Of a DNA stretch of 64,000 bases, positions 8,544 to 17,429 are shown in pieces. The notes under the pieces were generated by a model, which was not told where the DNA came from, did no database searches, and saw only the letters and a list, made by a program, of their open reading frames with translations. The position numbers and the translations under genes are program-made. Source of the DNA: CAZBGQ01 sp964491515 (GTDB lineage Bacteria > Patescibacteriota > Gracilibacteria > UBA1369 > UBA12473); assembly GCA_964491515.1 (NCBI GenBank), contig CAZBGQ010000002.1, forward strand, positions 62,001-126,000, in the 5' to 3' direction. Each line of letters begins with the position of its first letter. Position 1 is the stretch's first letter.

Positions 8544-10076
8544 ATGCATGAATTTCAACCACGACGTATTCGTAAAGGTCCACCACCCTCAGAAAGGGTT
8601 CGCGTAGATGAACAACCCAAACCTAAAAAAGCGCCACGCGAACACAAATCCATGTCTCAAATTCTGATTGGCGCTTTCTCCAAGCACTATATTTGGGGAA
8701 CCATCCTAATTGTCGTTTTCATTGCTATGGGAAAAGCAAGCTGGAACGTGGCCACCAATGCTAAAGAATTCACCGTCAAAGAAATCGTACTATCCGCATT
8801 CAGCGAAAAAGTCGACACCGATCGAAACAATCACACCAATATTCTCCTCCTAGGAACCGGAACTGCCGACCATGACGGCGCTGACCTCACCGATACAATA
8901 CTAGTCGCCAGCATCGATCATGACCATGATCTGGTTTCTATGCTGTCCATCCCACGAGACCTATATGTAAATGTCCCTGAAATTTTCGGAGGCAACCGCA
9001 TCAACAGCATCCTTGCCTTGGTCGCAGAACAGGAAATTTACCACAAAGGACTCACAGCCTCACAAGAGGCAAAAGCCTTTGAACGAGCCTACGAAATTCT
9101 CATGCGCGAAGTAGAAGAGCTCACAGGATTAGACATTCACTACTACGCACGCATCGATTTTAACGGATTCATCGACATAGTGGATGCCCTCGGAGGAATC
9201 GACCTCTATGTTGAAAACGACCTAGTCGACCCCTTCTACCCTGCTGAAGACGGCGTCCACGACTTTCAACCATTTGCAATCAACGCCGGTCCTCAACACC
9301 TTGACGGAGACACCGCACTCCGTTTTGCACGTAGTCGAAAAACCACCAGCGACTTCGACCGTGCCGCTCGCCAACAACAAGTCATTCAATCACTCAAAGA
9401 AAAAGCCCTTTCTATAGGAATCTTAACCAGTCCTAGCCGCCTCAAAAATCTTTACGGCGCATTTCAAACAAACTTCGACACCAATTTAGAATGGGATGAA
9501 ATCGTTTATCTTGGAAAAATCGCCGCCGACTTTAACCGAGACAATGTCAACAGCTGGGTCCTCAACGACAACCCCTTAACCGAAGGAGGATTTCTTTACA
9601 CCCCAGAACGCGAACTTTACCAAGGCGCCTTTGTGCTCATCCCTTACATTGAAGACAGCACCGACATACACCGATTTGCCGACCTTATACTGAGCAATCC
9701 CATTGCCCATGACAACGAACTCACCTATCAAATACTCAATGGCACAGGAGAAAACGGAATTGCCACTGAAACCATGTACTACCTAGGACGATTTGGCTTT
9801 GATGTCCCACGTTACGGAAACGCCGCCAAAGTTCCTATCGCAAAAACTCGCATCATCCCACGAGCAGCCCTACTTGAAGGACAATCTCCTCAAGACGCAG
9901 CCAAGCAACCTCAGCTCAAATACCTTCATGAAAATTTAATTCCAGTAGGAGAAATCCTAACTGAAGTACCACTAGAATACGCACCTGCCGTCTGGGACAC
10001 TCAAGTGGATGTCATTATTGAACTCGGTCAAGACTACATTAACTGGATGAATACTAACCTAAACTATTTTTACTGA
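8544..10076 (+). CDS. LytR-CpsA-Psr (LCP) family cell-wall glycopolymer ligase
   Basis: The 510-residue protein has a basic, Pro-rich cytoplasmic tail (1-50), one membrane helix (about 52-70) and an extracellular LCP domain (about 95-330). The LCP core shows TNILLLGTG, DLTDTILVASID, SMLSIPRDLYV, GGNRINS and ALRFARSRKTTSDFDRAARQ, with the conserved Asp and Arg residues that bind polyprenyl pyrophosphate. A LytR_C domain follows (about 385-435, LTYQILNGTG). LCP enzymes move glycopolymers from the lipid carrier onto peptidoglycan. The stop overlaps the next start (TGATG), and the gene heads a run that includes dacA-like and mraY, which fits a wall role. Confidence 0.92.
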   Translation: MHEFQPRRIRKGPPPSERVRVDEQPKPKKAPREHKSMSQILIGAFSKHYIWGTILIVVFIAMGKASWNVATNAKEFTVKEIVLSAFSEKVDTDRNNHTNILLLGTGTADHDGADLTDTILVASIDHDHDLVSMLSIPRDLYVNVPEIFGGNRINSILALVAEQEIYHKGLTASQEAKAFERAYEILMREVEELTGLDIHYYARIDFNGFIDIVDALGGIDLYVENDLVDPFYPAEDGVHDFQPFAINAGPQHLDGDTALRFARSRKTTSDFDRAARQQQVIQSLKEKALSIGILTSPSRLKNLYGAFQTNFDTNLEWDEIVYLGKIAADFNRDNVNSWVLNDNPLTEGGFLYTPERELYQGAFVLIPYIEDSTDIHRFADLILSNPIAHDNELTYQILNGTGENGIATETMYYLGRFGFDVPRYGNAAKVPIAKTRIIPRAALLEGQSPQDAAKQPQLKYLHENLIPVGEILTEVPLEYAPAVWDTQVDVIIELGQDYINWMNTNLNYFY

Positions 10077-10777
10077 TGCGACTCAATAAATTCATAGCTC
10101 ATTCCGGATACTGTTCTCGCCGAAAAGCAGACAACCTCATCGCCGCCGGGAAAGTTTCAGTAAATGGAAAATTCACTCAAGAGATGGGCGTACAAATCAA
10201 TCCCGAAAAAGACATCATCATTGTAGACGGAGAAACACTCCACACTCCAGAAAATTTTACCTATATTCTACTCCACAAACCAACCGACTACACCACCACA
10301 AAGGACGATCCCTATACGAATCAAACCATCTACGCACTCCTTCCCAAGGAATACCATCACCTCAATCCAGTGGGTCGTTTAGATAAAAACAGCGAAGGAC
10401 TTCTACTCCTCACAGACGACGGAGAATTTCTTTATGAAATGACGCATCCCAAACACGGTCAGACAAAAGTTTATGACGTTCGTCTCAAATACCCACCCAA
10501 ACCAAACGACATCTATCAACTTCAGAAAGGCACAATCCTTGAAGAAAAAACTGCAAAAGGAGTCACTCAATACCGGACCCAACCGTGCGAAATCACTCAA
10601 GGACGCGACGCCAGACATTTCAGGGTTTCTCTCCACGAAGGACGCAACCGCCAAATTCGAAAAATGTTCAAAAAAGTCGGATGCCCTGTTGTCTATTTAA
10701 AACGTATCTCAATGGGCCCGTATGAACTTGGGAAAGTTGCCAAAGGGAAATGGATTGAAACCAAAGACATTAGATAA
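10076..10777 (+). CDS. Ribosomal pseudouridine synthase (RsuA/RluB/E/F family)
   Basis: The 233-residue protein starts with an S4 RNA-binding domain (MRLNKFIAHSGYCSRRKAD, residues 1-60) and continues into a pseudouridine synthase domain. The catalytic Asp lies in GRLDKNSEGLLLLTDDG (about residues 101-117), and HEGRNRQIRKMF (about 190-201) is the second family motif. It converts uridine in rRNA to pseudouridine. The architecture is closest to RluB (23S helix 90 region), but RsuA or RluE/F cannot be excluded. It is coupled by a 1-nt overlap to the LCP gene upstream. Confidence 0.9.
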   Translation: MRLNKFIAHSGYCSRRKADNLIAAGKVSVNGKFTQEMGVQINPEKDIIIVDGETLHTPENFTYILLHKPTDYTTTKDDPYTNQTIYALLPKEYHHLNPVGRLDKNSEGLLLLTDDGEFLYEMTHPKHGQTKVYDVRLKYPPKPNDIYQLQKGTILEEKTAKGVTQYRTQPCEITQGRDARHFRVSLHEGRNRQIRKMFKKVGCPVVYLKRISMGPYELGKVAKGKWIETKDIR

Positions 10778-10788
10778 TAACCTGCCTC

Positions 10789-11685
10789 ATGTTCAAAGCA
10801 ATCCTTGCATTACTCATGACATCAGTTCTCCATGGAAACACCATGGCCCCTGCTGAATTCAACGAAAAAACCGCATGGGAACGACAACCCATCTTAAGCG
10901 TACAACCACTCCCCCAGAAATCAGACGATGAAAGTCAGCTCGAAATAACCGCCGGCTCCGCCATTGTGATCGACCTCACTTCAAGTAAAATTCTATACAC
11001 CAAAAACGAAACCGAACGTCGCCCCATCGCCAGCCTAACCAAACTAATGACCGGGTTAATCATCGCGTCCGAAGAAACTCCTTACACCGTCATCAAAGTC
11101 AGTCAAAACGCCGCCGGAACCGAAGGGTCCACTATTTTCCTCAATGCAGAAGAAGAAATCACGGTAAAAGATTTAGTTTATGGAATGATGATCGCCTCCG
11201 GCAATGATGCCGCCCTCGCCCTCGCCGAATACAACGGAGGCTCCATGGAAAAATTCGTACGAAAAATGAACGACCGAGCCAAAAACCTAGGCCTAAATAA
11301 TACACACTACACCAACCCAATGGGGTTCGACCATGAAAACAACTACTCCACCGCCGAAGACTTGTCACTTCTAAGTCTCTACGTTCTTCAAAACGACTTT
11401 CTCACCACCCCGGCCAATCTAGAGAAATACGAAATCGAAAGTCGCAGCGGAATTTCTCACGAATACGTAACCACCAATCAACTTCTAAACAAAGAACTGA
11501 ACATCCCCGGTGTGGTGGTCCATGGACTCAAAACCGGTCGCACTCCAGACGCCGGAGAATGCCTAATCTCCGTTGCCACAGACGACAAAGGACATGAAAT
11601 CATGACCGTGGTCCTCGGATCTCAAGAGCGTTTCCAAGACACCCAAAAATTGATAGAGTGGGTCTACACCAACTACCGTTGGTAA
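10789..11685 (+). CDS. D-alanyl-D-alanine carboxypeptidase (peptidase S11)
   Basis: The 298-residue protein begins with a short hydrophobic signal (MFKAILALLMTSVLHG). The three penicillin-binding motifs are in order: SxxK as S82-L-T-K85, SGN at 137-139, and KTG at 248-250. It would trim the terminal D-Ala from peptidoglycan stem peptides outside the cytoplasmic membrane, limiting cross-linking. Compared with E. coli PBP5 (about 400 residues) it lacks the C-terminal beta domain and the amphipathic anchor, so it may be soluble or held by its signal sequence. It sits 11 nt after the pseudouridine synthase and 17 nt before mraY. Confidence 0.92.
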   Translation: MFKAILALLMTSVLHGNTMAPAEFNEKTAWERQPILSVQPLPQKSDDESQLEITAGSAIVIDLTSSKILYTKNETERRPIASLTKLMTGLIIASEETPYTVIKVSQNAAGTEGSTIFLNAEEEITVKDLVYGMMIASGNDAALALAEYNGGSMEKFVRKMNDRAKNLGLNNTHYTNPMGFDHENNYSTAEDLSLLSLYVLQNDFLTTPANLEKYEIESRSGISHEYVTTNQLLNKELNIPGVVVHGLKTGRTPDAGECLISVATDDKGHEIMTVVLGSQERFQDTQKLIEWVYTNYRW

Positions 11686-11702
11686 CTTGAAAAAAATTCC
11701 CC

Positions 11703-12764
11703 ATGCCATTTCCTATCACCGACACCGTTCGCCATGTCCTACTAATTTTCTCCTCCTTTGGCTTTGCATTTATCATTGCCCTTGGTCTCGCACCATGGTT
11801 TATTCGCCAACTCCAAAAACTAAAAATGGGAAAACAAATCCGAGAAGTAACCACTGACGGAAAAGTTGCTAAACTATTCCATGCCCTCCATGCAGGGAAA
11901 TCCGGAACTCCCACTATGGGAGGTATCCTTATCTGGGGCACAACATTAATTGTTCTAGGCTTGAGTCGACTCCTATCCTTTTTTGGAGTTTTTGACCATT
12001 CCCTCATCAACCGAAAAGAAACCTACCTTCCAATTTTTACACTTGTCACCGTCGCACTCCTAGGCGCACTTGATGACTACCTCAACATCAAGGGAATTGG
12101 GAAAAGCAAAGGACTCAATGTAGCCCCTAAATTCATCTGGCTAACGCTTTTTGCTGCCGCTGGCGCATGGTGGTTTTATTCTAAACTTGGCTACGACCAA
12201 ATCCACCTACCCGGTATTGGAGATTTCTTCATTGGTATTTGGTACATCCCATTATTCATCCTAGTGATCATTTCGACCGCAAACGCCGTCAACATCACGG
12301 ATGGACTGGACGGGCTCGCAGGAGGCCTCTCCGTCATCGCATTTGCCTCCTTTGGTGCCATCGCCTACATGGATGGACTAATGATTCTTGCCGCGTTCTG
12401 CGCAATCATTGCTGGCTCCACACTCGCCTTTCTTTGGTTCAACATTCCTCCCGCCAAATTCTATATGGGAGATACCGGATCATTATCCCTCGGCGCAACG
12501 CTGGGCGTGATTGCCATGCTCACCGACTCCGTGCTAATTCTTCCTTTCATTGGTTTCATTTTTGTCATCGAAACACTCTCTGTCATCATTCAACTTTCTT
12601 CCAAAAAAATCTTCAAAAGAAAAGTTTTTCACATCGCCCCCATTCATCACCACTTCGAACACATCGGCTGGCCCGAATCCCAAATCACCATGCGGTTTTG
12701 GATGATTGGCTCCATCGTGGCTGGATTCGGACTCGTCCTAGGATTAATTGGAAGTGGCGTTTAA
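11703..12764 (+). CDS. mraY: Phospho-N-acetylmuramoyl-pentapeptide transferase
   Basis: The 353-residue polytopic protein makes lipid I by moving phospho-MurNAc-pentapeptide from UDP to undecaprenyl phosphate. Family motifs are clear: GKSGTPTMGGILIWG, LDDYLNIKG, the catalytic loop NAVNITDGLDGLAGG, FNIPPAKFYMGDTGSLSLGA, and HHHFEHIGWPESQIT near the C-terminus. The length is normal. It ends the wall-related run that starts at 8544. Its last 21 nt overlap the 3' end of the convergent FecR-like gene, so the two transcripts are complementary at their ends. Confidence 0.96.
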   Translation: MPFPITDTVRHVLLIFSSFGFAFIIALGLAPWFIRQLQKLKMGKQIREVTTDGKVAKLFHALHAGKSGTPTMGGILIWGTTLIVLGLSRLLSFFGVFDHSLINRKETYLPIFTLVTVALLGALDDYLNIKGIGKSKGLNVAPKFIWLTLFAAAGAWWFYSKLGYDQIHLPGIGDFFIGIWYIPLFILVIISTANAVNITDGLDGLAGGLSVIAFASFGAIAYMDGLMILAAFCAIIAGSTLAFLWFNIPPAKFYMGDTGSLSLGATLGVIAMLTDSVLILPFIGFIFVIETLSVIIQLSSKKIFKRKVFHIAPIHHHFEHIGWPESQITMRFWMIGSIVAGFGLVLGLIGSGV

Positions 12765-14801
12765 AATAACCTCAAGGCCCACCTCATCTTCGCCTGGAAC
12801 ACCGGAGCCTTCGAACTGCCCACTTCGATAATCTTTAAGTGGAAAATCATCAATAGACGCAGGCGTAAGTAACGCCTTTTCCATCAACACAACATCCATA
12901 CTATCGTCTCCGTGCAAAGCTTCCACGTCGTTGAATAACTCAATAAGCTCAAAATCAAGTGGCACGCTCTTTTTCAAACGACCCAATACTTCCAACTGAA
13001 TTTGGCGCTCTCCTTTCGAATCTTCCAAGAAAGTAGACAAATGCAAGACCGCTCGTTCCTTCAAATTCAACACCAACGTGTTCAATTGATACAACGTATC
13101 TTCATGAAGAGATCTCAACTGTTCCTTAATTTCTTCACTCATTGAAACATCACTTGCCTCCAAAGTATCTAACACGGAACCCATCAATTTAAGCTGCTGC
13201 AAATCTCGTAATTTCTGATCCAAAATCTCAAAAACTACATCCCGTCGTTCCGAAAATTCCAATGACGACAATTCCTCTAAAATTTGCTCAAATCCCACTT
13301 GATAATCTTCAAGTGATGTCTGCGCCAAATCATAAGCTCCGATTTGAATCAGCTCGAGAGCCAAGCCCAAACGATCTGCCGTGGTCTCCAATTGAATAAC
13401 CTGACGATCCAACTCATTCGAAGCAACCAGCATTGCCGTTTGGTCAACAAAGTGACGAACATCATATAACGGCGCATCCGGCTCAACCGACCCCACCACT
13501 TTCTTACTTTCCTGAATCAATGCATTTACCGGTGCCTCATATTCAACCGAAAGTTCGGTTAAATTTACCAATGTATCTTGATAATCATTCAATGCTTTTT
13601 GTGCCGCAACATCATCTCCTTGATGAGTCAGCGTCAATGCCTCTGCAAAACGAGTCCCCGCAAAAGACAAATACAAATCTGAACGTGTTTGTTCATCCAA
13701 ACTAATAAGAAGCCTCGCCTTTTCAACACCACGCTTCAAAGCGTACCGAACATCTCCCGGCAAAACTCCAGCCTGTTGTTCCACACGTTCTCGATAAAAA
13801 ACATCCAAATGTAATCGATGCGTTTCAAGGTTTTGAAGATTGCTTTGAACCCACACATCCTCCGCCTTTAATTCCGATAAATTTTCTATACGCTCAATAT
13901 TCAATTCTCCTTCAAGCAACGTTAATTCCAAATTAGGCCCCAACGTTCCATCATGTCCCACTCCTTGTTCATGCACACTAAAATTCACCAAATTAGAAAA
14001 CACTCTCAATCGCTTAGAGTCATCCGTCACCCAAAAGTCAAAACTCCCTCGGCGATCCACCGACACATCAAAATCTCCTGAAGACAAAACAAACATCGAA
14101 TCATTTGAAAGCAAATTCAATACAGTAGACCATACACGCCCTTGCTTCACTTCGACTTCAACAGATGTCCGAGCCTCATTATTAGGAGCTACCCATAACT
14201 GCGAAACAACCGCCACAGTCCCAGGCCCAACGGTCAATAAACTATCATCCACAAACACCACATCCGCCCATCCATCTTCACCCGTAACAAGACGATCTCC
14301 TTCTTCAATTAAAAATCCAGGTTCTACCGGCATAAGTTCACCCATTCGCTCAACAGAAACCATTCCACGCACTGATTCAACACTACTCACCTTGGCAGCC
14401 AGCACACTTGGAGCCTGTGCGACATAACCAAACGTCCCTACAAACAAAATCAGCATCGCCATCGCAGTCGCCCAATACCGACGACGCGCAAATAAATCTT
14501 TCACTAAATCACGAAGCCACAAACGTTGAGTCCGAAGGGACAAGAAGTCCATCACATGCTCACGTGTATGTAATTTAAATCGAGAAGTAGGCGCCACATC
14601 CAATGTTAATTTTTCTAACTCCTGAGCTAACTGTTCAAACCCTAACTCCTCCATAGCCATCGAATCATCAATGCGTACAAAAACACGTTCCTTCAATGAC
14701 TCTCGTTTCTTAACAGAAAAGTTAACACGCTTAGAGCCCATCGAAAGAAGAGCTTCTTCGAGACGTTTCAACCGCTGTTTGTGAGTAAAAAGTTTAATCA
14801 T
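12744..14801 (-). CDS. Membrane FecR-domain/DUF5667 protein, probable sigma-factor regulator
   Basis: The 685-residue protein has about 110 cytoplasmic N-terminal residues, one membrane helix (about 110-132), then a FecR-like beta domain (about 140-270: GFLIEEGDRLVTGEDGWADV). A helical DUF5667-like segment follows (from about residue 350: ALKRGVEKARLLISLDEQTR, AGTRFAEALTLTHQGDD), with further coiled-coil-rich helices to the end. In FecR systems such a protein relays an envelope signal to a partner sigma factor. The ECF sigma gene lies 30 nt upstream on the same strand. The anti-sigma role is inferred from position and topology; no zinc-binding anti-sigma motif is evident. Confidence 0.75.
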   Translation of the reverse strand: MIKLFTHKQRLKRLEEALLSMGSKRVNFSVKKRESLKERVFVRIDDSMAMEELGFEQLAQELEKLTLDVAPTSRFKLHTREHVMDFLSLRTQRLWLRDLVKDLFARRRYWATAMAMLILFVGTFGYVAQAPSVLAAKVSSVESVRGMVSVERMGELMPVEPGFLIEEGDRLVTGEDGWADVVFVDDSLLTVGPGTVAVVSQLWVAPNNEARTSVEVEVKQGRVWSTVLNLLSNDSMFVLSSGDFDVSVDRRGSFDFWVTDDSKRLRVFSNLVNFSVHEQGVGHDGTLGPNLELTLLEGELNIERIENLSELKAEDVWVQSNLQNLETHRLHLDVFYRERVEQQAGVLPGDVRYALKRGVEKARLLISLDEQTRSDLYLSFAGTRFAEALTLTHQGDDVAAQKALNDYQDTLVNLTELSVEYEAPVNALIQESKKVVGSVEPDAPLYDVRHFVDQTAMLVASNELDRQVIQLETTADRLGLALELIQIGAYDLAQTSLEDYQVGFEQILEELSSLEFSERRDVVFEILDQKLRDLQQLKLMGSVLDTLEASDVSMSEEIKEQLRSLHEDTLYQLNTLVLNLKERAVLHLSTFLEDSKGERQIQLEVLGRLKKSVPLDFELIELFNDVEALHGDDSMDVVLMEKALLTPASIDDFPLKDYRSGQFEGSGVPGEDEVGLEVILNATSN

Positions 14802-14831
14802 AGACGCATAAATTACAACGCACCAATAAGG

Positions 14832-15410
14832 TTAATCGTTACGATGAAGACCACGTTCTTCCAAAACATGACGCAGCGCCTTAAGCGCTCGATACTGCAA
14901 AATCCGAACATTACCCTCACTCGAATCCATAATCTGAGCAATTTCCTTATTACTAAAACCACTCAAATACTTAAGCACCAGAATCTGTTGGTAAGACTCT
15001 CTAAGATCAACCAACGCATCACGAATGAATTTTTGATTCAACTTAACTGAAGCAAAATCCATAGGATCATCATCTGACTGAATAATGTGTTTAGGTAAAT
15101 TCTCGCGCAATGAAATATGCGTACGAGTTTTACGATAGTGATCTACTACTAAATTATGAGCGATCCTAAACAGCCACGACGAAAACGGATGCTCTCCCTG
15201 AACATACTTATCAATATTTTCCCACACACGCACAAAAACATCTTCCACCACATCTTCCACATCCTCCGGCTTCACTCGGTAATAAACGTAACGATAAATC
15301 GGATCAATATATAAATCATACAATCCGCCAAACGACTCAGCATCCCCATTCTGACACGCAGAAACCAAACGCTGAACTTCCTGTTCATCCGGCTTCGGCC
15401 TCTTGTTCAT
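14832..15410 (-). CDS. ECF-type RNA polymerase sigma factor
   Basis: The 192-residue protein has sigma region 2 (YRYVYYRVKPEDVEDVVEDV to FSSWLFRIAHNLVVDHYRK, residues 45-105) and region 4 (LRESYQQILVLKYLSGFSNK, then EIAQIMDSSEGNVRILQYRA, about 135-178). It lacks regions 1 and 3 and is of normal ECF size. Three in-frame starts exist. The TTG at 15485 overlaps the -35 box of the gene's own promoter and is rejected. The ATG at 15434 directly follows a terminator T-run. The ATG at 15410 has AAAGGA about 10 nt upstream and is preferred. It forms an operon with the FecR/DUF5667 gene. Confidence 0.85.
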   Translation of the reverse strand: MNKRPKPDEQEVQRLVSACQNGDAESFGGLYDLYIDPIYRYVYYRVKPEDVEDVVEDVFVRVWENIDKYVQGEHPFSSWLFRIAHNLVVDHYRKTRTHISLRENLPKHIIQSDDDPMDFASVKLNQKFIRDALVDLRESYQQILVLKYLSGFSNKEIAQIMDSSEGNVRILQYRALKALRHVLEERGLHRND

Positions 15411-15434
15411 TTTTGGATCGTCCTTTCGAGGCAT

Positions 15435-15473
15435 AAAAAAAGCGCTTAGGGGCTTTATTAAAACATAAAGCGC
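15435..15473 (-). terminator. Terminator between the permease and sigma genes
   Basis: On the minus strand GCGCTT (15473-15468) pairs with AAGCGC (15447-15442), followed by seven T. An alternative inner hairpin, GCTTTAT/ATAAAGC, uses part of the same sequence. It probably stops readthrough from the permease gene upstream. The two alternative folds would also suit an attenuator. Confidence 0.55.
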
Positions 15474-15485
15474 CACCTGACTCAA
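15457..15485 (-). promoter_or_regulatory. Promoter for the ECF sigma operon
   Basis: On the minus strand TTGAGT (15485-15480), 17 bp, TTTAAT (15462-15457). It has housekeeping sigma70 form, and the start would fall near 15450. Confidence 0.5.
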
Positions 15486-15500
15486 GGGGTCTACTCATAC

Positions 15501-16424
15501 TTAAAGCACATAAATCCAAAATGGAATCGTCACCACCGCAAAAACCGTACTCAATACAATTGAGCGAGCGATAAAAGATTTATCCAATTTATATTCATCC
15601 GCAAGCGCAAAAGGAGTTATAGCCAATGGCATGGCAGCATCCACAATCGACGCAGAAAAATCTACCACCTCCAGGTTCAAGCCCTTCACCACAAAATAAA
15701 ACAACGCGGGAAGAAATAGTAATGTACACACCGCAAACAAAATACTTGGGACCCAATCCTTCAATCGACCCCACTTAGAATTGCCCAAAAATAAACCAAT
15801 CACCACAAGCACAACAGGAGTAACTGACGCAGACAACATATCAAGTGATTTCTGAAAAACAGCCGGAATCGATACATCAAAATGAGAAAAAACCAATCCA
15901 AAAACCACGGCCAAAAGCAGCGGATTTTTAACAATACTCAAACCTATTTTTTTAAGTGCACCCGCCGCTTTCTTCTTCTTTAAATACTCCAAAAATCCAA
16001 TACCCACCGTAAACATCCAAAACAAATATACCGCCACAATCAAACTCGCCTCAGGTACGATCAACTCACCAAATGATTGAGTCAATGCTGGAATTCCCAA
16101 GTACGCCACATTTCCAAACCCCAAACAAAGAAACAACGTACGAAACATTTTATCCTTCACTCGAAACAATTTCCCCAACACAAAAACAATAACAAAACTC
16201 ATCACCAGAAAAATGGAATTTGAAATCAACAAATCAGCATGTTCAATAAACGAGAACTCCATCCTAGCCAACGCAGAAAAAATCAACGCCGGAAATCCAA
16301 TCTTCAACGCAAAGGCATTCAATTCTTCCTGCCATCCCACACTCGCAACCTTAAGCCGCGTCAAAAACGCACTACCAAAAATAATAATAAAAAGTGGAAC
16401 CGTAACCAAGAAAATATCAAACAT
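15501..16424 (-). CDS. Auxin efflux carrier (AEC) family permease
   Basis: The 307-residue integral membrane protein has about ten hydrophobic helices in two five-helix halves. It starts in the membrane (MFDIFLVTVPLFIIIFGSAF), has a conserved first-half segment (ALKIGFPALIFSALA) and a matching motif in the second half (SASVTPVVLVVIGLFLG). AEC proteins export or exchange small organic acids or amino acids; the substrate cannot be read here. It lies 35 nt downstream of fbp on the same strand with no strong promoter between, so it is probably co-transcribed with it. Confidence 0.85.
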   Translation of the reverse strand: MFDIFLVTVPLFIIIFGSAFLTRLKVASVGWQEELNAFALKIGFPALIFSALARMEFSFIEHADLLISNSIFLVMSFVIVFVLGKLFRVKDKMFRTLFLCLGFGNVAYLGIPALTQSFGELIVPEASLIVAVYLFWMFTVGIGFLEYLKKKKAAGALKKIGLSIVKNPLLLAVVFGLVFSHFDVSIPAVFQKSLDMLSASVTPVVLVVIGLFLGNSKWGRLKDWVPSILFAVCTLLFLPALFYFVVKGLNLEVVDFSASIVDAAMPLAITPFALADEYKLDKSFIARSIVLSTVFAVVTIPFWIYVL

Positions 16425-16459
16425 GCCAAAGGGAGGTCAGTAATAAAGAGAGTTTATAA

Positions 16460-17341
16460 TTAAGCCTTGCCTAACCATTCTTCGCAACGTGCCACTTCAT
16501 CCTTAGATCCGACATAAATCGGAGTACGCTGCTCAAGTGAATCAATTCGCTTGTCTAAAATTCGCCCAGATCCATCCGACGCCGCACCTCCAGCCTGCTC
16601 CATTACATAAGCCATAGGCCCACATTCAAACAACAATCTCAATTTTCCATCTGTCTGACCTGGTTCATATCCAGGATACGAAAATATCCCTTTCTTCTTA
16701 ACTAAAATTTGATTGATATCCGGAACCATTCCCCCGGAATAACGCAATTTGTACTCATTTTCCATCCACCAATTCACTAATTCTAAATAATCTTTTCGAT
16801 AATGTGTCGCACGCAAGTTTCCAGGAGCAAACATTTTACCTTCTCCCATCGTAACGTTCTCATTGGTTACCACCCATTCACCCGTCGGCTCCAATCTATA
16901 CTCTTGAACACCTTCTCCTCGTGAAACCATCAACGTAGTTCGAGGTCCGTACACAAAAAATCCAGCAGCCACCATATCGGCCGGCGTTTTCCCCACAAAA
17001 TCATCTCCTTCATAAATTCCCCAGATCGTTCCCACCGATAAATTCACATCAAACAACGACGAGCCATCCAACGGATCATAAACCACACCAAATCGAGATC
17101 CACCAAGCGGCGTAACCTTATCCAGTTCTTCGGAACCCACACCCTTAACAAGGCCTGACTCGGTCAACGTCTTCTGTAAAATTTCTTCCGAAATCACATC
17201 CATTGTGATCTGATCCTCCCCATAAACATTCTGAGTTCCTGCTTTCCCCGTATCCGCGGTTACTACTGTTTCTGAAATTCCCACCGCCCCTTTCATAAGA
17301 GCAGCAATCACCTGTCCAAGTTCATCTTCAAAAAAATTCAT
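16460..17341 (-). CDS. fbp: Fructose-1,6-bisphosphatase, class I
   Basis: The 293-residue protein removes the 1-phosphate of fructose 1,6-bisphosphate, the irreversible step of gluconeogenesis. It carries the metal-site motifs VGSEEL (about residues 66-71) and YDPLDGSSLFDVNLSVGTIW (about 87-106), and the C-terminal block GKLRLLFECGPMAYVMEQAG with ASDGSGRILD. It is slightly shorter than the roughly 330-residue enteric enzyme. The predicted promoter is so close that the mRNA would start at about the ATG (leaderless). The NADP-type GAPDH and class I aldolase lie within 5 kb, which suggests a gluconeogenic or pentose-supplying route. Confidence 0.93.
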   Translation of the reverse strand: MNFFEDELGQVIAALMKGAVGISETVVTADTGKAGTQNVYGEDQITMDVISEEILQKTLTESGLVKGVGSEELDKVTPLGGSRFGVVYDPLDGSSLFDVNLSVGTIWGIYEGDDFVGKTPADMVAAGFFVYGPRTTLMVSRGEGVQEYRLEPTGEWVVTNENVTMGEGKMFAPGNLRATHYRKDYLELVNWWMENEYKLRYSGGMVPDINQILVKKKGIFSYPGYEPGQTDGKLRLLFECGPMAYVMEQAGGAASDGSGRILDKRIDSLEQRTPIYVGSKDEVARCEEWLGKA

Positions 17342-17348
17342 TAATCAA

Positions 17349-17377
17349 AGTGTAACTGAGAGGATGCAATTTGACAA
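17349..17377 (-). promoter_or_regulatory. fbp promoter (leaderless geometry)
   Basis: On the minus strand TTGTCA (17377-17372), 17 bp, TACACT (17354-17349). The expected transcription start (about 17342) coincides with the fbp ATG (17341-17339). Its -35 overlaps the -35 of the divergent plus-strand promoter. Confidence 0.55.
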
Positions 17378-17400
17378 AAAAATACTTAAACGACTACACT
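17371..17400 (+). promoter_or_regulatory. Divergent promoter for the Tat-like exported protein
   Basis: TTGACA (17371-17376), 18 bp, TACACT (17395-17400), with the ATG 30 nt further on. It shares its -35 bases with the fbp promoter on the other strand. Confidence 0.55.
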
Positions 17401-17429
17401 CATTTCCTAACATGTAAATATTCAAACCA

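Noticed and set aside
5939..10076. Use of TGA as a sense codon (Gracilibacteria code)
   Set aside because: TGA ends several complete genes at the family-expected position, for example at 6470-6472 and 10074-10076, so the standard bacterial code applies.
12239..12769. Second ORF in another frame inside mraY
   Set aside because: Arg/His-rich shadow of a conserved gene.
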